Below are positions 45,007 to 54,521 of a stretch of 64,000 bases of DNA, in pieces (the first letter of the stretch is position 1; every line of letters starts with the position of its first letter). The stretch lies in NCBI RefSeq assembly GCF_000153125.2, contig NZ_CM002299.1, forward strand, positions 4,071,338 through 4,135,337. The letters are read 5' to 3'. The notes beneath the pieces were generated by a model, which was not told the origin of the DNA, did no database searches, and worked only from the letters and a program-made list of their open reading frames with translations. A program made the translations under genes and the position numbers. The DNA comes from Congregibacter litoralis KT71. Lineage in GTDB: Bacteria > Pseudomonadota > Gammaproteobacteria > Pseudomonadales > Halieaceae.

Positions 45007-48000
45007 TTACTTATCGATTGTCGGCCGGTAGCCATCAATCGATTCCATTAAATCCTCAAGTTTTGGCAATTCACCTGTCGGTGCGAATGTGTATCTACCC
45101 CGGAGGTTGATATTCTCCCAGGCTACAGGTGAGGCCCGCTTTACTGTTTCCAGAGACATTGCATTGCCTTGATCCTCAAAGCTGTCCAGCAGATTACTGA
45201 GCACTTTTGAGTTGAAGTAGATGATGGCATTTGCCACCAGTCTGGCACTTTCGTTCCAGATCTGGATCTCCTCATCGCTATTACCCCGGAATCGGTCGCC
45301 ATTGACGTGGCTAATCGCCCGTCTCAGCTGGTGATAGGCTTCACCCCGGTTCAACGCTCGCTGAACGTGATTTCTAAGGCTGGCGTCGTCAATGTAGTTC
45401 AGCAGATATTGGGCTTTCAGCAGCCGGTTATATTCGGTCAATGCCTCCAGTAATGGGTGATTGTGCTTGTAACCGGATAGTTTACGCACTAACCTGGCCT
45501 GACTGGTCTTGCGCTGAGCCAAAGAGACGGCAATCCGCTGGATGGTGTCCCAGTGAGCCATGATACGCTGCGTGTTGATCGGCTTGCGCAACGATATATG
45601 CACTTGCTGGTTCTTGTCTTCGGTGATGTTGAATAGTTCATTGATGACCCTGCCGACCTGGGCATATCGAGGTGCGAACCGATATCCGAACAGGTCGAGC
45701 AGGGCAAAGTTCACATGGTTTACTCCATGAGTGTCAGTTGAGAGCATGTCGGGGACTATCTCAGTACTGTTGTTCATCAACAGGTCAAAGATGTAATGGG
45801 ATTCATGCTCATTGGCCCCGATTACCCGGGCATTGATGGCCATATGATTGGCATTCAGACTGACCGCGGACACGCCTTTGCTGGTCCCGAAGTATTTTGA
45901 GGAGTACCGCGTGCGGAATGTCTCGCGTTTGGCTTCGAACTTCTGACCATCGGCACTGGCGTGCAGAATATCTTCCTGAATGTTGTAGTGCTTGAAGATA
46001 CTCAGTCGTGTAGTGGCGTTGTTGATGCGGTCATTGGACGCATTCAGGGTTTCCAACCGAAGGTAGTTCGCTTGGATAGTGCTGAGTTGTTCATAGGTGC
46101 AGTCAGAAATCTGCGCGATGCCATAGATGCCCTGATTAGTGGCATTGGCAATCAGTATCGCCAGCAGATCCACTTCGTACTGACGGCTTTTCGAGCTCAA
46201 GCCCAGCACATGTTGGAAGTCGTCAATGAACCCGGTATCCCGATCCACTACGCGCAATACATCGGCGATGCTGACCGCTTTCATTTGCTGGAAGAACGGG
46301 TTATTCACTAGGTGCTTCTTGCTGGCTGTAGGCAGCCGCCAGTGATGTTTGCCGTCTTTCGGTCGCAAAATTACGTCCCTGGTATCTGAACGCTCCAAAT
46401 AGTGGCTGACTTCGTGCAACCGAAGGGTCAGCTCATCCGCCATGCGTGGAATCAGACGTTTCGGATCCTCGCTGATATTGGGTTGCTGAGTGCCCTCCAC
46501 CAAGGACCCCTTCTGGTTTTTCCAGATCTCTGGCTTCACGAGATCATCCTCTAACGCCCGATATCGAATGACTTCCGGCAGCGTCAACTGGCCGTTTAAG
46601 CGGTTGGGTATCTGCAGATACAAAAACCATTCATACTTGGATTTGTCTATACTGCCATCGGGTTTCGACAGCAATGGCCGTGTGGCTTTCGGTAGTAAAC
46701 GCTGATCAATGCTGACATCGCCGAGCCTATTACCGGCGACCAAATCCAACCGAGCTTGGGCCAGGGCCCCGGCTAACCGCCGCGTTTTGTCGGTACCGTC
46801 AAAACGCAGACAGCAAAAGAGCGAACGCAACAGTCCGGCTCGCAATGTGGACTCCGTATCCAGGTGCTGCCAAAATGCCTCCTCCGCCGACTGTTTCTGA
46901 TTACTCAGGTATCGGCAGACTGAGTTCAGGTCGCTGACATTGAGAAACTGGAACGCCCGTTGCTGTACAGCTTGAAACGACGTATCAGGATCGATGCTGT
47001 CATCAACGAACAGGTGTAAGATATCAGCAGCTTTGCTCACATTGCGAGCTGCCTTTTGCCAATCCCGATAGACCCGTTCTTGGGCCATTTGATGCGCACG
47101 TTGTTTCACTTGCCGGAGGTGATGTATGAACCCTTCCGCAATACGTTCCAGGCCCTGCTGGTGCCGCGACTGCAGATAGCACAGCAAGTACAGGCGCTGG
47201 TTAGCAAGCGATTGACGTTTAAGTTTGGCTCCGTAGTAGTCAACCCGTTCGGCATAGTGTTGCTGGTTTTTCTGAGAGAGAGAAAGTGACTCGAGTACAG
47301 TCGTCACATCCGTCATCCACGGCTGAATATGGTGATACACGGCTATTTCTTTTTGCAACTCGGTGCCGGTAAAATTGCGGGCGCTCTGGCGTAGTTGCTG
47401 GAATGTAAACTGGCCTTCACCGGAAACCAGTGTGAGCAACATAGTTGATAGACCTTGGCTGCAAGCGGCGTCGATCTGGTCATGCAATCGTTTCTGGTGC
47501 TGGCCAATAACCTGACTGACGATCTTCTGCAGCGTACTATAGGCGGGAATTGCGATTTTCTGGCGAGCCAAATATTCGATTGCAGCGTCAAAGACTGCTC
47601 GGGGCTCCACCCAGCTTTCAGCACAGGTACACAAGTGCTCGACAAGCTGTGGCTGATGTCTTTTATCGTTCCAGTTGCTGACGCCGACGATCGATAGAAC
47701 ACGCGCATAGATACGGGATTTTTGGTCAGGTTTCAGGCTAAAACGCCTGAAGGTAAGGTCCCTATAGTGAAATCGGGCTATGAATACCAAGTCGTCCTGC
47801 ATTGATTTGTACCTTGGGTTAAGCAGGACCGGTTTGCATTTGAAGTAGCCCAGCAAAGCAATCGCCACACAACGATATTTGCGTTGCCTTATTCTCGATA
47901 TCTCCGCTAGTTCTTTGTCATTCAGCATAAAGTAGAATCGCTGGTATGACTCATTGAAGGATGGGACGCCATATAGATCCTCGACCTCGGCAGCAGTGAG

Positions 48001-48027
48001 GATTGATAGCCGCTTGTTTCTGCTCAT
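45007..48027 (-). CDS. tnpA: Tn3-family transposase TnpA (element 1)
   Basis: 1006 aa, the normal Tn3-transposase length. N-terminal DUF4158-type region (AEVEDLYGVPSFNESYQRFYFML) and C-terminal DDE domain: Asp in HASADGQKFE (about residue 692), Asp in LSTDTHGVNHVNFALLDLFGYRFAPRY (about 763), Glu in NRGEAYHQLRRAI (about 895). All three catalytic acids are present, so the protein looks functional. A perfect small palindrome GACCT-AA-AGGTC (48033-48044) lies immediately upstream and includes the ribosome-site AGG; it may be an autoregulatory site. Confidence 0.96.
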   Translation of the reverse strand: MSRNKRLSILTAAEVEDLYGVPSFNESYQRFYFMLNDKELAEISRIRQRKYRCVAIALLGYFKCKPVLLNPRYKSMQDDLVFIARFHYRDLTFRRFSLKPDQKSRIYARVLSIVGVSNWNDKRHQPQLVEHLCTCAESWVEPRAVFDAAIEYLARQKIAIPAYSTLQKIVSQVIGQHQKRLHDQIDAACSQGLSTMLLTLVSGEGQFTFQQLRQSARNFTGTELQKEIAVYHHIQPWMTDVTTVLESLSLSQKNQQHYAERVDYYGAKLKRQSLANQRLYLLCYLQSRHQQGLERIAEGFIHHLRQVKQRAHQMAQERVYRDWQKAARNVSKAADILHLFVDDSIDPDTSFQAVQQRAFQFLNVSDLNSVCRYLSNQKQSAEEAFWQHLDTESTLRAGLLRSLFCCLRFDGTDKTRRLAGALAQARLDLVAGNRLGDVSIDQRLLPKATRPLLSKPDGSIDKSKYEWFLYLQIPNRLNGQLTLPEVIRYRALEDDLVKPEIWKNQKGSLVEGTQQPNISEDPKRLIPRMADELTLRLHEVSHYLERSDTRDVILRPKDGKHHWRLPTASKKHLVNNPFFQQMKAVSIADVLRVVDRDTGFIDDFQHVLGLSSKSRQYEVDLLAILIANATNQGIYGIAQISDCTYEQLSTIQANYLRLETLNASNDRINNATTRLSIFKHYNIQEDILHASADGQKFEAKRETFRTRYSSKYFGTSKGVSAVSLNANHMAINARVIGANEHESHYIFDLLMNNSTEIVPDMLSTDTHGVNHVNFALLDLFGYRFAPRYAQVGRVINELFNITEDKNQQVHISLRKPINTQRIMAHWDTIQRIAVSLAQRKTSQARLVRKLSGYKHNHPLLEALTEYNRLLKAQYLLNYIDDASLRNHVQRALNRGEAYHQLRRAISHVNGDRFRGNSDEEIQIWNESARLVANAIIYFNSKVLSNLLDSFEDQGNAMSLETVKRASPVAWENINLRGRYTFAPTGELPKLEDLMESIDGYRPTIDK

Positions 48028-48117
48028 TCTTTGACCTAAAGGTCGAAGAAGATACCGAATTTCTCAGCGCATTAGAAACTAATAGCCCCCTGCAGCCCAC
48101 GGATGGCGGGGCCTCCG

Positions 48118-48158
48118 GCGGTTTTTGCAATATTTGGAGGCAAAATCCCTAGGACCCC
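48118..48158 (-). repeat. right terminal inverted repeat of element 1
   Basis: 41 bp, exact reverse complement of the left repeat, ending CCCTAGGACCCC. The reading frame of the dcm remnant begins directly outside it. Confidence 0.97.
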
Positions 48159-48319
48159 TCTCTGACACCCAGGCATACCGCCAGTTTGGCAACGCCGTTG
48201 TTGTTCCGGTCGTGCGCGCAGTCTCACGGATAATGCGGCCCCATATTGAAGAATCTGTCCTGATACAAGAAGGTATACCCGCACAGAAGGAGTTACCGTT
48301 GGATAAGGCCAGTGGCTGA
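48159..48319 (+). pseudogene. C-terminal remnant of a Dcm-type cytosine-5 methyltransferase
   Basis: About 52 codons in frame after the transposon end. [21 protein letters not shown] is conserved motif X and its flank of C5-cytosine methyltransferases, followed by a variable tail ending DKASG. All catalytic motifs (the PC loop, ENV, target-recognition domain) lie upstream and are absent from the window. The last eight bases overlap the vsr start, as in dcm-vsr operons. Confidence 0.85.
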
Positions 48320-48767
48320 CGTTGTATCGCCAGAAACACGAAGCCGGATGATGGCGGGGATACGAGGCAGTAACACCAAACCCGAGCTTTTGCTAAGAAA
48401 AGGGCTTCACGCCCTTGGCTTTAGATACAAACTTCACGACAAGACCTTGCCCGGCAAACCGGATCTGGTTTTCCCCCGCTACAAAGCAGTAATTTTTGCC
48501 AATGGTTGCTTTTGGCACTGTCACAATTGTCACCTTTTTAAATGGCCAAAAAGCAGAGCAGAGTTCTGGCAAAAAAAGATAAGTGGCAACGTCGCGCGTG
48601 ATGAACAGGTATCTCAGCAGTTAAAGAGCAGCGGATGGCGTGTATTGCGTGTGTGGGAGTGCGCCTTGAAAGGCAAAACACGCATAGGCATTGAGACAGT
48701 GCTTTCGATCAGTGCCGATTGGTTGAGAGGCACTGAGGCCGAGAAGGATGTGCGCGGCTATGAATAA
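48312..48767 (+). CDS. vsr: Vsr very-short-patch mismatch endonuclease
   Basis: 151 aa with a GTG start overlapping the dcm remnant. [39 protein letters not shown] leads to the catalytic Asp in [10 protein letters not shown] and the zinc/catalytic cluster [15 protein letters not shown]. The late Cys in RVWECALKG completes the zinc site. It nicks next to T:G mismatches that arise when 5-methylcytosine deaminates. With the methylase gone, its usual substrate may no longer be produced. The gene itself looks intact. Confidence 0.94.
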   Translation: MADVVSPETRSRMMAGIRGSNTKPELLLRKGLHALGFRYKLHDKTLPGKPDLVFPRYKAVIFANGCFWHCHNCHLFKWPKSRAEFWQKKISGNVARDEQVSQQLKSSGWRVLRVWECALKGKTRIGIETVLSISADWLRGTEAEKDVRGYE

Positions 48768-49983
48768 GGGTCACTTGTCCGAGTATTTTGTAGGCGTTGG
48801 AGTCAAGATCCTCTCGGCAGTGGATGCGGAACCGAAGTCCTCAAATCAGCACGAAATCGGTACAACCGTCGATATGCGGGCATTTTTGGGCACACAAAAA
48901 ACCAGGTTCGGCGTTCGATACATCTGGCTGAGCGACGAACAAGAGACGATCTCGGATGATGGCTGGGCTACGCACTATGACTCCCGGGAAGGTAAGCCGC
49001 GCGCTGCTGAGTATCGGTTCTACTACCCACCGAACGCGATCACCAAGATCATGTCGGTTGGGGATACGTTGTTCCTGGCGAAACGGCCAGACGAATCAAT
49101 TCTATTCATTGTCGTTCCCAGTGAGAGCACGATCCAGAATCAGCTTTTGTGGCTCTTCGGGATAGATGAGCAGCCTCAGATCAAATTCAAGGTTCAGAAC
49201 TTTGAGGAAGAGCAGGATGATGCGAAGCTTGATTTTGTATCGAGGTTCATCCTCGATGAAATTGGTATTGAATATGAAGACCCCAATGCAAACACACTGG
49301 ATTCAATCATAGACCGCTTTGGACTGATTTTCCCCAAAACAGCTGAGTTTTCAGACCTGGCACGCCTTACGTTGCCTGAAGTGGATGCGCGTGCGGATGC
49401 GGATGCCGCGCTTCTGGCGTGGCTAAATCATGAAGAAGCGATGTTTCGCCGACTGGAGAAAAGGGTTGTCGCCGAGCGTATCACTGCCGGGTTCGTGCAG
49501 GATGGCGATATAGACGTTGACGGATTCATAAGCTTTTCCTTAGGAGTTCAAAACCGACGCAAGTCGAGGATGGGGCACTCATTCGAGAACCATTTGAAGG
49601 CTGTTTTTACCGCGCACGAAATTCGATATGACTCACAGGTCGTCACCGAGAAAGGCAAAAAACCGGATTTTGTTTTTCCCGGATCAAGCCAATACTTCGA
49701 TGACAGATTTCAGGCAGAGTTACTCACAATGCTGGCAGCCAAATCCACATGTAAGGATCGATGGCCGCAGATATTGCCTGAGGCGGAGAGGATAGAGCGC
49801 AAGCACTTGATTACACTCGAGCCGGGCATATCCAGGTCACAGACAGATACAATGCGCGCCTCCAACGTACAGCTCATCATCCCGCAAGGCCTGCATTCCT
49901 CCTATGCTAATGATCAGCGTTCCTGGCTGTGGAACGTTGAGAATTTCCTCACTGTTGTCTCTGAGCGTCAATCATTGATCTAA
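48760..49983 (+). CDS. EcoRII-like type IIE restriction endonuclease
   Basis: 407 aa from the ATG at 48760, which overlaps the vsr stop; an in-frame ATG at 48748 is also possible. The N-terminal effector domain (EIGTTVDMRAFLG ... YDSREGKPRAAEYRFYYPPNA) resembles EcoRII-N. The C-terminal catalytic domain runs from RMGHSFENHLKAVFTAHEIRYDSQVVTEKGKKPDFVFP. The residues corresponding to the EcoRII active site are kept: Asp in KPDFVFP, Tyr in SSQYFDD, both Lys in AAKSTCKDRW and Glu in PEAERI. EcoRII cuts at CCWGG; that target is inferred here. No intact partner methylase is present in the window. Confidence 0.92.
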   Translation: MNKGHLSEYFVGVGVKILSAVDAEPKSSNQHEIGTTVDMRAFLGTQKTRFGVRYIWLSDEQETISDDGWATHYDSREGKPRAAEYRFYYPPNAITKIMSVGDTLFLAKRPDESILFIVVPSESTIQNQLLWLFGIDEQPQIKFKVQNFEEEQDDAKLDFVSRFILDEIGIEYEDPNANTLDSIIDRFGLIFPKTAEFSDLARLTLPEVDARADADAALLAWLNHEEAMFRRLEKRVVAERITAGFVQDGDIDVDGFISFSLGVQNRRKSRMGHSFENHLKAVFTAHEIRYDSQVVTEKGKKPDFVFPGSSQYFDDRFQAELLTMLAAKSTCKDRWPQILPEAERIERKHLITLEPGISRSQTDTMRASNVQLIIPQGLHSSYANDQRSWLWNVENFLTVVSERQSLI

Positions 49984-50229
49984 GCGGTCTAGCATGCTGT
50001 CTGGCTGACGGTTACCCTCGCAAACTCCTTCTTTCATATTAGAAGAATTTTCTACGAGTAACCGTTCGGGATCTAAGTGGGGGATTACAGACCAGCTCAG
50101 GCTTCTTTCTGAAAGTTAGTGACTGTCTTAATATGGCAGCGTTATTTTGCCAAGATGGCGGAGTGTTGCTGATGTTGAAGCCAGTCGTTTCATCACTTCA
50201 TTGTTACAGAGCTAACTAGGGGAGTTCAT

Positions 50230-50613
50230 ATGGAACCCGATCTTTTTGCGATTAATTGGGATACGCTCGCTGAAGCACTCGCCGTTGTGGTCGTTTTGTC
50301 CTTCGTGATTGAGCGAGCGTTATCGCTAGTATTCGAGCACCGTAAATTTATCGACCGCTTTGATGATTCGAATCTAAAAGAATTAATAGCGCTGGGCGTT
50401 TCACTCGGCGTGGTAATGAAGTGGCAATTTGACCTCATCTCGATCATCTTCATTGGCGATGAGAATACCTTTCTTGGCTACGTCATTACTGCTGGTGTTA
50501 TCGCCGGGGGCAGCAAAGGCGCGGTAAAGCTGTTCCACGATGTGTTGGGAATGAAAAGTAGCGCCCGTTTGGAGAAAGACGACAAAAAATACAAGGATCA
50601 GGACAGTGAGTAA
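50230..50613 (+). CDS. small membrane protein of unknown function
   Basis: 127 aa; GGGGAG is placed five bases before the ATG. Hydrophobic segments: LAEALAVVVVLSFVIERALSLVF, ELIALGVSLGVVMKW and LGYVITAGVIAGGSKGAVKLFHDVLG, then a Lys/Asp-rich tail. The pattern (short, two or three helices, charged end) is holin-like in shape, but no family is recognised. The next gene starts eight bases inside its end, so the two are coupled. The 246-bp gap upstream holds no other gene. Confidence 0.7.
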   Translation: MEPDLFAINWDTLAEALAVVVVLSFVIERALSLVFEHRKFIDRFDDSNLKELIALGVSLGVVMKWQFDLISIIFIGDENTFLGYVITAGVIAGGSKGAVKLFHDVLGMKSSARLEKDDKKYKDQDSE

Positions 50614-51388
50614 GTTTGCGATACTGCTGCTTGCTTTTACCGCATGTGCGTCCAACGCTGCCGTTATTGAAGTTCGGCGAAACGCCATTATTCGCGCTGA
50701 GCCTGACAGAAGTGCTGCTCAAATTCTGAAAGTACAGGGCTCGAGGGCGGCGCCTACTAACGTGTCACTGGTTGGTTTGGAGCGAAACAATGGTTACTAC
50801 CGCGTTTTTGTCCCCAACTCCGACGCCATTGGTTGGATAGCCAAAGGCAGCGGCAGGCTCAAGGGGTCGGATCCTCACGACACGCTGCAACACTTCGATC
50901 GAAAGGCGTTCAAGCATTGGACCGATGACGACGGCGATTGCCAGGACGCACGACATGAAGTCTTGATTCGCGACGCTGACGGGCCGGTGAGCTTTCGACA
51001 TAGTACGAACTGTACCGTCGCATCTGGCTCCTGGCAGGATCCGTTCACCGGTAACAAGTTTTCAGATCCCTCCGATCTTGACATCGATCACATCGTGCCC
51101 CTAGAGAACGCCTTTCTATCTGGGGCCTGGAATTGGACCAAAGCTCGTAGAGAGGCCTACGCTAACTTTCTGAGCGATCCTATGCATTTGCTTGCGGTGG
51201 ATGACAGTGAGAATCAACGCAAAGGGGGCCGTGGCCCCGAAGACTACATGCCGCCAAACGCCGCGTTTCACTGTGACTACGTCAACGCCTGGATCAAGAT
51301 AAAGCGAGACTGGGGTCTCAAAATGACAGTCCGAGAAGCTGAAGCGACCTTCGGGACTCACTTCGGCTGTATCGGCTTACCCGAGTAG
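50606..51388 (+). CDS. exported SH3-domain HNH nuclease (DUF1524-type)
   Basis: 260 aa with a GTG start overlapping the previous gene. Signal peptide MSKFAILLLAFTACASNA (cleaved, or a weak lipobox). A bacterial SH3 domain follows (VRRNAIIRAEPDRSAAQILKV ... YYRVFVPNSDAIGWIAKG), then an HNH nuclease: DLDIDHIVPLENAFLSGAWNW, RREAYANFLSDPMHLLAVDDSENQRKGGRGPEDYMPPN, with the D-H, N and H/K-G positions of the DUF1524/GmrSD-C type. It would act in the periplasm or outside the cell as a DNase. Whether it serves defence, competition or nutrition is not known. Confidence 0.85.
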   Translation: MSKFAILLLAFTACASNAAVIEVRRNAIIRAEPDRSAAQILKVQGSRAAPTNVSLVGLERNNGYYRVFVPNSDAIGWIAKGSGRLKGSDPHDTLQHFDRKAFKHWTDDDGDCQDARHEVLIRDADGPVSFRHSTNCTVASGSWQDPFTGNKFSDPSDLDIDHIVPLENAFLSGAWNWTKARREAYANFLSDPMHLLAVDDSENQRKGGRGPEDYMPPNAAFHCDYVNAWIKIKRDWGLKMTVREAEATFGTHFGCIGLPE

Positions 51389-51482
51389 CTAACGAGTTAG
51401 CGCGATACGACTCACAAGGGCAGAGCACTCACGAAAAAACACACAACAATCGCCACCCACTAACTCAGAAGGGGTAAACGCT

Positions 51483-54338
51483 TTGGAATGGCTTCGTCAC
51501 ACGCGCAACATCATTGACCTCGCGCAAGAAGGAGAGGCACTCAGTACCCTAGGGGCGTTTGCTCAGCAACACCTGGATACGCTCGGCGCGATCGACGCTC
51601 GTTTTCCAGCGATTTCAGCGGCCCTGGACGACGCGCTGTCCGAAGAGGATGCCATTTTTGCGACAGCGGTAAATGCCACGGATCTCGTGGCGCTGTATGC
51701 CATACAAGACAGCACAAACGATGCGCAATCCGCACTTTCTACAATTCTCGAGGAAGCAGGTGTTAAGGCGTCGCAGTTTCAGCGAATTGTCGCCATCGCC
51801 AGAGAGGCGCTTAGCCATGTACCCGACGACTATCGCAAGCTCCTACGGCATGTCGATGCGTTCTCAGAGCAGATTCCCGGGAAAAACCCTGGACTAGTGA
51901 CGCTGGATCTCAGTCAATCAATGGAAAGTGATTCACCGCTTACCCACGGGATGGCATTGGAAATGGGTGCCTCTGGGGTGGCTGCATTAGAGCTTGAAGC
52001 CGGCCATCTCGTAGCCGAAGACGAGCGCCTGCTTAGAATCGGTGTGCATGGAACGCTTGATGCGAACTTGAGCGCCTCCGCCCCCCTCGGCGCGGCGACG
52101 CTTGGCGTATCCAGTGAGGCTGAAGGCCGTATTCGCGCCGACTACCTGTTTAAAACCGCCACAGAGCGGGGTGTTTTTGCGCTTGAAGCGGCGAACGCCC
52201 TTCCTCAACTGGTTAACCCCTTATCATTGGATGATCTATTTTCGGCGATGAAATCGAGTCAGTTGGATTCGATCAGTCTCCAACTCCAAGGCAGAACCTC
52301 ACTCGCGACCAATGTGGGCGTATCCAGACGACTGGATATTGCGAAACTCGCTACGGTGACTGGCGGGGTTTCGATCGAAGCGGATGTCTGGATGGGCGGT
52401 AGTTACACCCTGGATGTCATCGCACTCGACGAGGGTATTCGTGCTGAACTTTCAACAACCCGAGCAAAAGGGCAGGGGGCGGGCTTGGAGGTGGGCGTCA
52501 CACTCAACGCCTCGCAAATGGCAGAGCGAGTCAAGGCTGAACTCGCACAGCCCCTCGCGGCGCTGAAACATAACCTGGACGAGATCGACCAGTTTTTACA
52601 GCCCGGGACCGCACTTAAACAGCACATCCGAACCAAACTCGATAATGAGTTTGCGAGCGACGAACCTACCTTACTGATCGCGAATCTCGCACTGGGATTT
52701 ACCAATGCCAAGCAAACCAAAAACAAACTAACTGCCATTCTTTCAGGCTACCTGGACTCGCAAACATCGGCATGGCAAGAGGATCTCAATGGTGCGGTGA
52801 CTGCGGGTATTCGCTGGGCCACGACCCGTAACCCAGGCCTGCAGCAACCGGCTATCACCGATAAGTTAAAAAGGGCTCTTAAAGAAGCTATCAAGCAAGG
52901 AGGGGCTGACCTACAGTCACGCGTCGATGAGATTGCACAGGACAGTCAGCGCCTCGATCGTCTCCTCGAAGGTTTGGCCGAGGTCGGCGTCAATGTATCC
53001 AGTACCGCAGACCGAGCTGACACGGCTTTGTCCGGGGTCAAAAAGGGTCTTCAAAACTATCGGAAATTGGTCGCCGACCTGCTGCATAAGGCCGAGGAGG
53101 TGGCCACCGCCGACTTGCAGTTCCAACTGTCTCACAGTGTGGTCGTGTCGAGCGGCTCCACGGTGGACGCCTCCGCGACCATAACCCGAGTCAACAACGG
53201 TACACGCGCAGCGTATGCTGCCTTGGTGAGTGGGCAGCTCGAGCGTATCCTGAAACTGGACGACAGTACTGTAGCCGGCGTTTCGTTGACATTGGGTAGC
53301 TGGCAGCGATTTGCGCATTACCAAGAGAACCAGGGCATTTCGGTGGTCGTCCTCGATTTTGACCTCAAGGACACGACGGTGTTTTCAAGCAACGCACGGG
53401 TACAGGTAGATTCAGACGGCGCCATTAGCGTGCTCGCCGAAGCCGATTGGGTAAAACGACGCTCTTTTTTTAAAGAGAGCCGAGAATTTCATTTTTCGGG
53501 TATCTACAGTTTATCGACGGCACGCTTCAGCCGCTCTTACCGGGGTGCCATTGATATCACCTATCAGGACAAGCATGGGCGAGAGCGGGATATCCAAGCC
53601 TTCTATGAACGCTTGATCGACGCGAACTTGATTTCGCCACTCACAGCGGAAAATGCGAAAACACGACTCTCCCACGCAAGCCATAGGGCGGGCGGTGCCA
53701 ATGTCGCCATGGAAATCTCGGCCACACTGGAGCTCACGAGTGCTGAGCTAGAGCGCCTGATCGGAGTCAGTTCGGCTAACCGACTCTCAAAGCGTTCATG
53801 CGCTGAACACACACTGCGAAGTTTGCTAGCCAGTGGGGCGATGTCCGAGGAAACCTTCGCCTTGGGGGTAGACGGACTCCGCAGGACGCCACGCTTTAAT
53901 CGAGATGGTACGCCGGAGGAACTCCTTCAGTCTCTTACGATACAAAGAATAAGAGAAGCTCAGAGGAATTTCTCCAATCACGGAGCCGCAGACACACGCG
54001 ACGCACTGAAAGAATGGATTAAAGCTAAGAAAAAGTCCGATAGCCTCTTCGATATGCTTCGCGGCATGGCGGCGGTTTATCAGGCGAATCCGGAGGACCT
54101 CAAGAAAAAGAACCTCGAAAAGTGGTATCGCAAAAAACAGGAACCTATCGGCGATGGCCTGAGAGAATGGGTGACATTCGACGGCGTGTTGATTGATCCT
54201 ATCCGGCCAGAACTAAGTGAGCAGACACTCGCGCTATTGATGATCATTGCGGACCTATCAGACCCCCACCGGGTGGGCAGTTTCCCTCTACAGGGATACA
54301 TCCGCCTTGCAGGGGAAGAAATTACATCGGCTGTTTAA
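51483..54338 (+). CDS. 951-aa protein of unknown family
   Basis: 951 aa with a TTG start, supported by AGAAGGGG eight bases upstream. No signal peptide or membrane helix. Residues ~1-130 are helical. Residues ~130-330 look beta-rich with repeated short strands (MALEMGASGVAALELEAGHLV, GTLDANLSASAPLGAATLGV, GVSIEADVWMGGSYTLDVIAL). Residues ~340-570 are helical with coiled-coil character (RVDEIAQDSQRLDRLLEGLAE). Residues ~570-720 are again beta-rich, and the end is a helical, Lys-rich part (EWIKAKKKSDSLFDML). Length without internal stops shows it is a real gene. I do not recognise it. Confidence 0.8.
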   Translation: MEWLRHTRNIIDLAQEGEALSTLGAFAQQHLDTLGAIDARFPAISAALDDALSEEDAIFATAVNATDLVALYAIQDSTNDAQSALSTILEEAGVKASQFQRIVAIAREALSHVPDDYRKLLRHVDAFSEQIPGKNPGLVTLDLSQSMESDSPLTHGMALEMGASGVAALELEAGHLVAEDERLLRIGVHGTLDANLSASAPLGAATLGVSSEAEGRIRADYLFKTATERGVFALEAANALPQLVNPLSLDDLFSAMKSSQLDSISLQLQGRTSLATNVGVSRRLDIAKLATVTGGVSIEADVWMGGSYTLDVIALDEGIRAELSTTRAKGQGAGLEVGVTLNASQMAERVKAELAQPLAALKHNLDEIDQFLQPGTALKQHIRTKLDNEFASDEPTLLIANLALGFTNAKQTKNKLTAILSGYLDSQTSAWQEDLNGAVTAGIRWATTRNPGLQQPAITDKLKRALKEAIKQGGADLQSRVDEIAQDSQRLDRLLEGLAEVGVNVSSTADRADTALSGVKKGLQNYRKLVADLLHKAEEVATADLQFQLSHSVVVSSGSTVDASATITRVNNGTRAAYAALVSGQLERILKLDDSTVAGVSLTLGSWQRFAHYQENQGISVVVLDFDLKDTTVFSSNARVQVDSDGAISVLAEADWVKRRSFFKESREFHFSGIYSLSTARFSRSYRGAIDITYQDKHGRERDIQAFYERLIDANLISPLTAENAKTRLSHASHRAGGANVAMEISATLELTSAELERLIGVSSANRLSKRSCAEHTLRSLLASGAMSEETFALGVDGLRRTPRFNRDGTPEELLQSLTIQRIREAQRNFSNHGAADTRDALKEWIKAKKKSDSLFDMLRGMAAVYQANPEDLKKKNLEKWYRKKQEPIGDGLREWVTFDGVLIDPIRPELSEQTLALLMIIADLSDPHRVGSFPLQGYIRLAGEEITSAV

Positions 54339-54521
54339 GCGGCTGGCCCAGATCAAAGACTGTTGCGCACAAACTGCGTCGCCGTCCAGCCAGGTCCAAA
54401 CGAAAGGGGTCTTGCGCGGGTGTCCTTGAAAGCGATCGGCCGCTGCGCACTTGGGCTGCTCGCACAGCATGGAATAGATGACTGTCGAAACAGCCTTGCA
54501 GTAACGGCCCAGCCGCAGACT

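Larger units (their letters stand above)
44931..48158 (-). mobile_element. minimal Tn3-family element 1 (tnpA only)
   Basis: 3228 bp bounded by perfect 41-bp inverted repeats that begin GGGGTCCTAGGG. The only gene is a 1006-aa Tn3-type transposase. No resolvase, res-like region or cargo gene is present, as in IS1071-like Tn3 units. The flanking pentamers differ (CGGGT left, TCTCT right), so there is no target duplication. Both neighbours are beheaded genes, consistent with adjacent deletion or rearrangement after insertion. Confidence 0.93.

Noticed and set aside
48159..49983. a complete EcoRII-type restriction-modification system
   Set aside because: Only the motif X end of the methylase is present; all catalytic motifs are missing, so the system is incomplete in this window.
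50155..50172. sigma-54-like sequence TGGCGGAGTGTTGCTG upstream of the small membrane protein
   Set aside because: The GG to GC spacing is one base short of the required N10, and no enhancer-like site is near.
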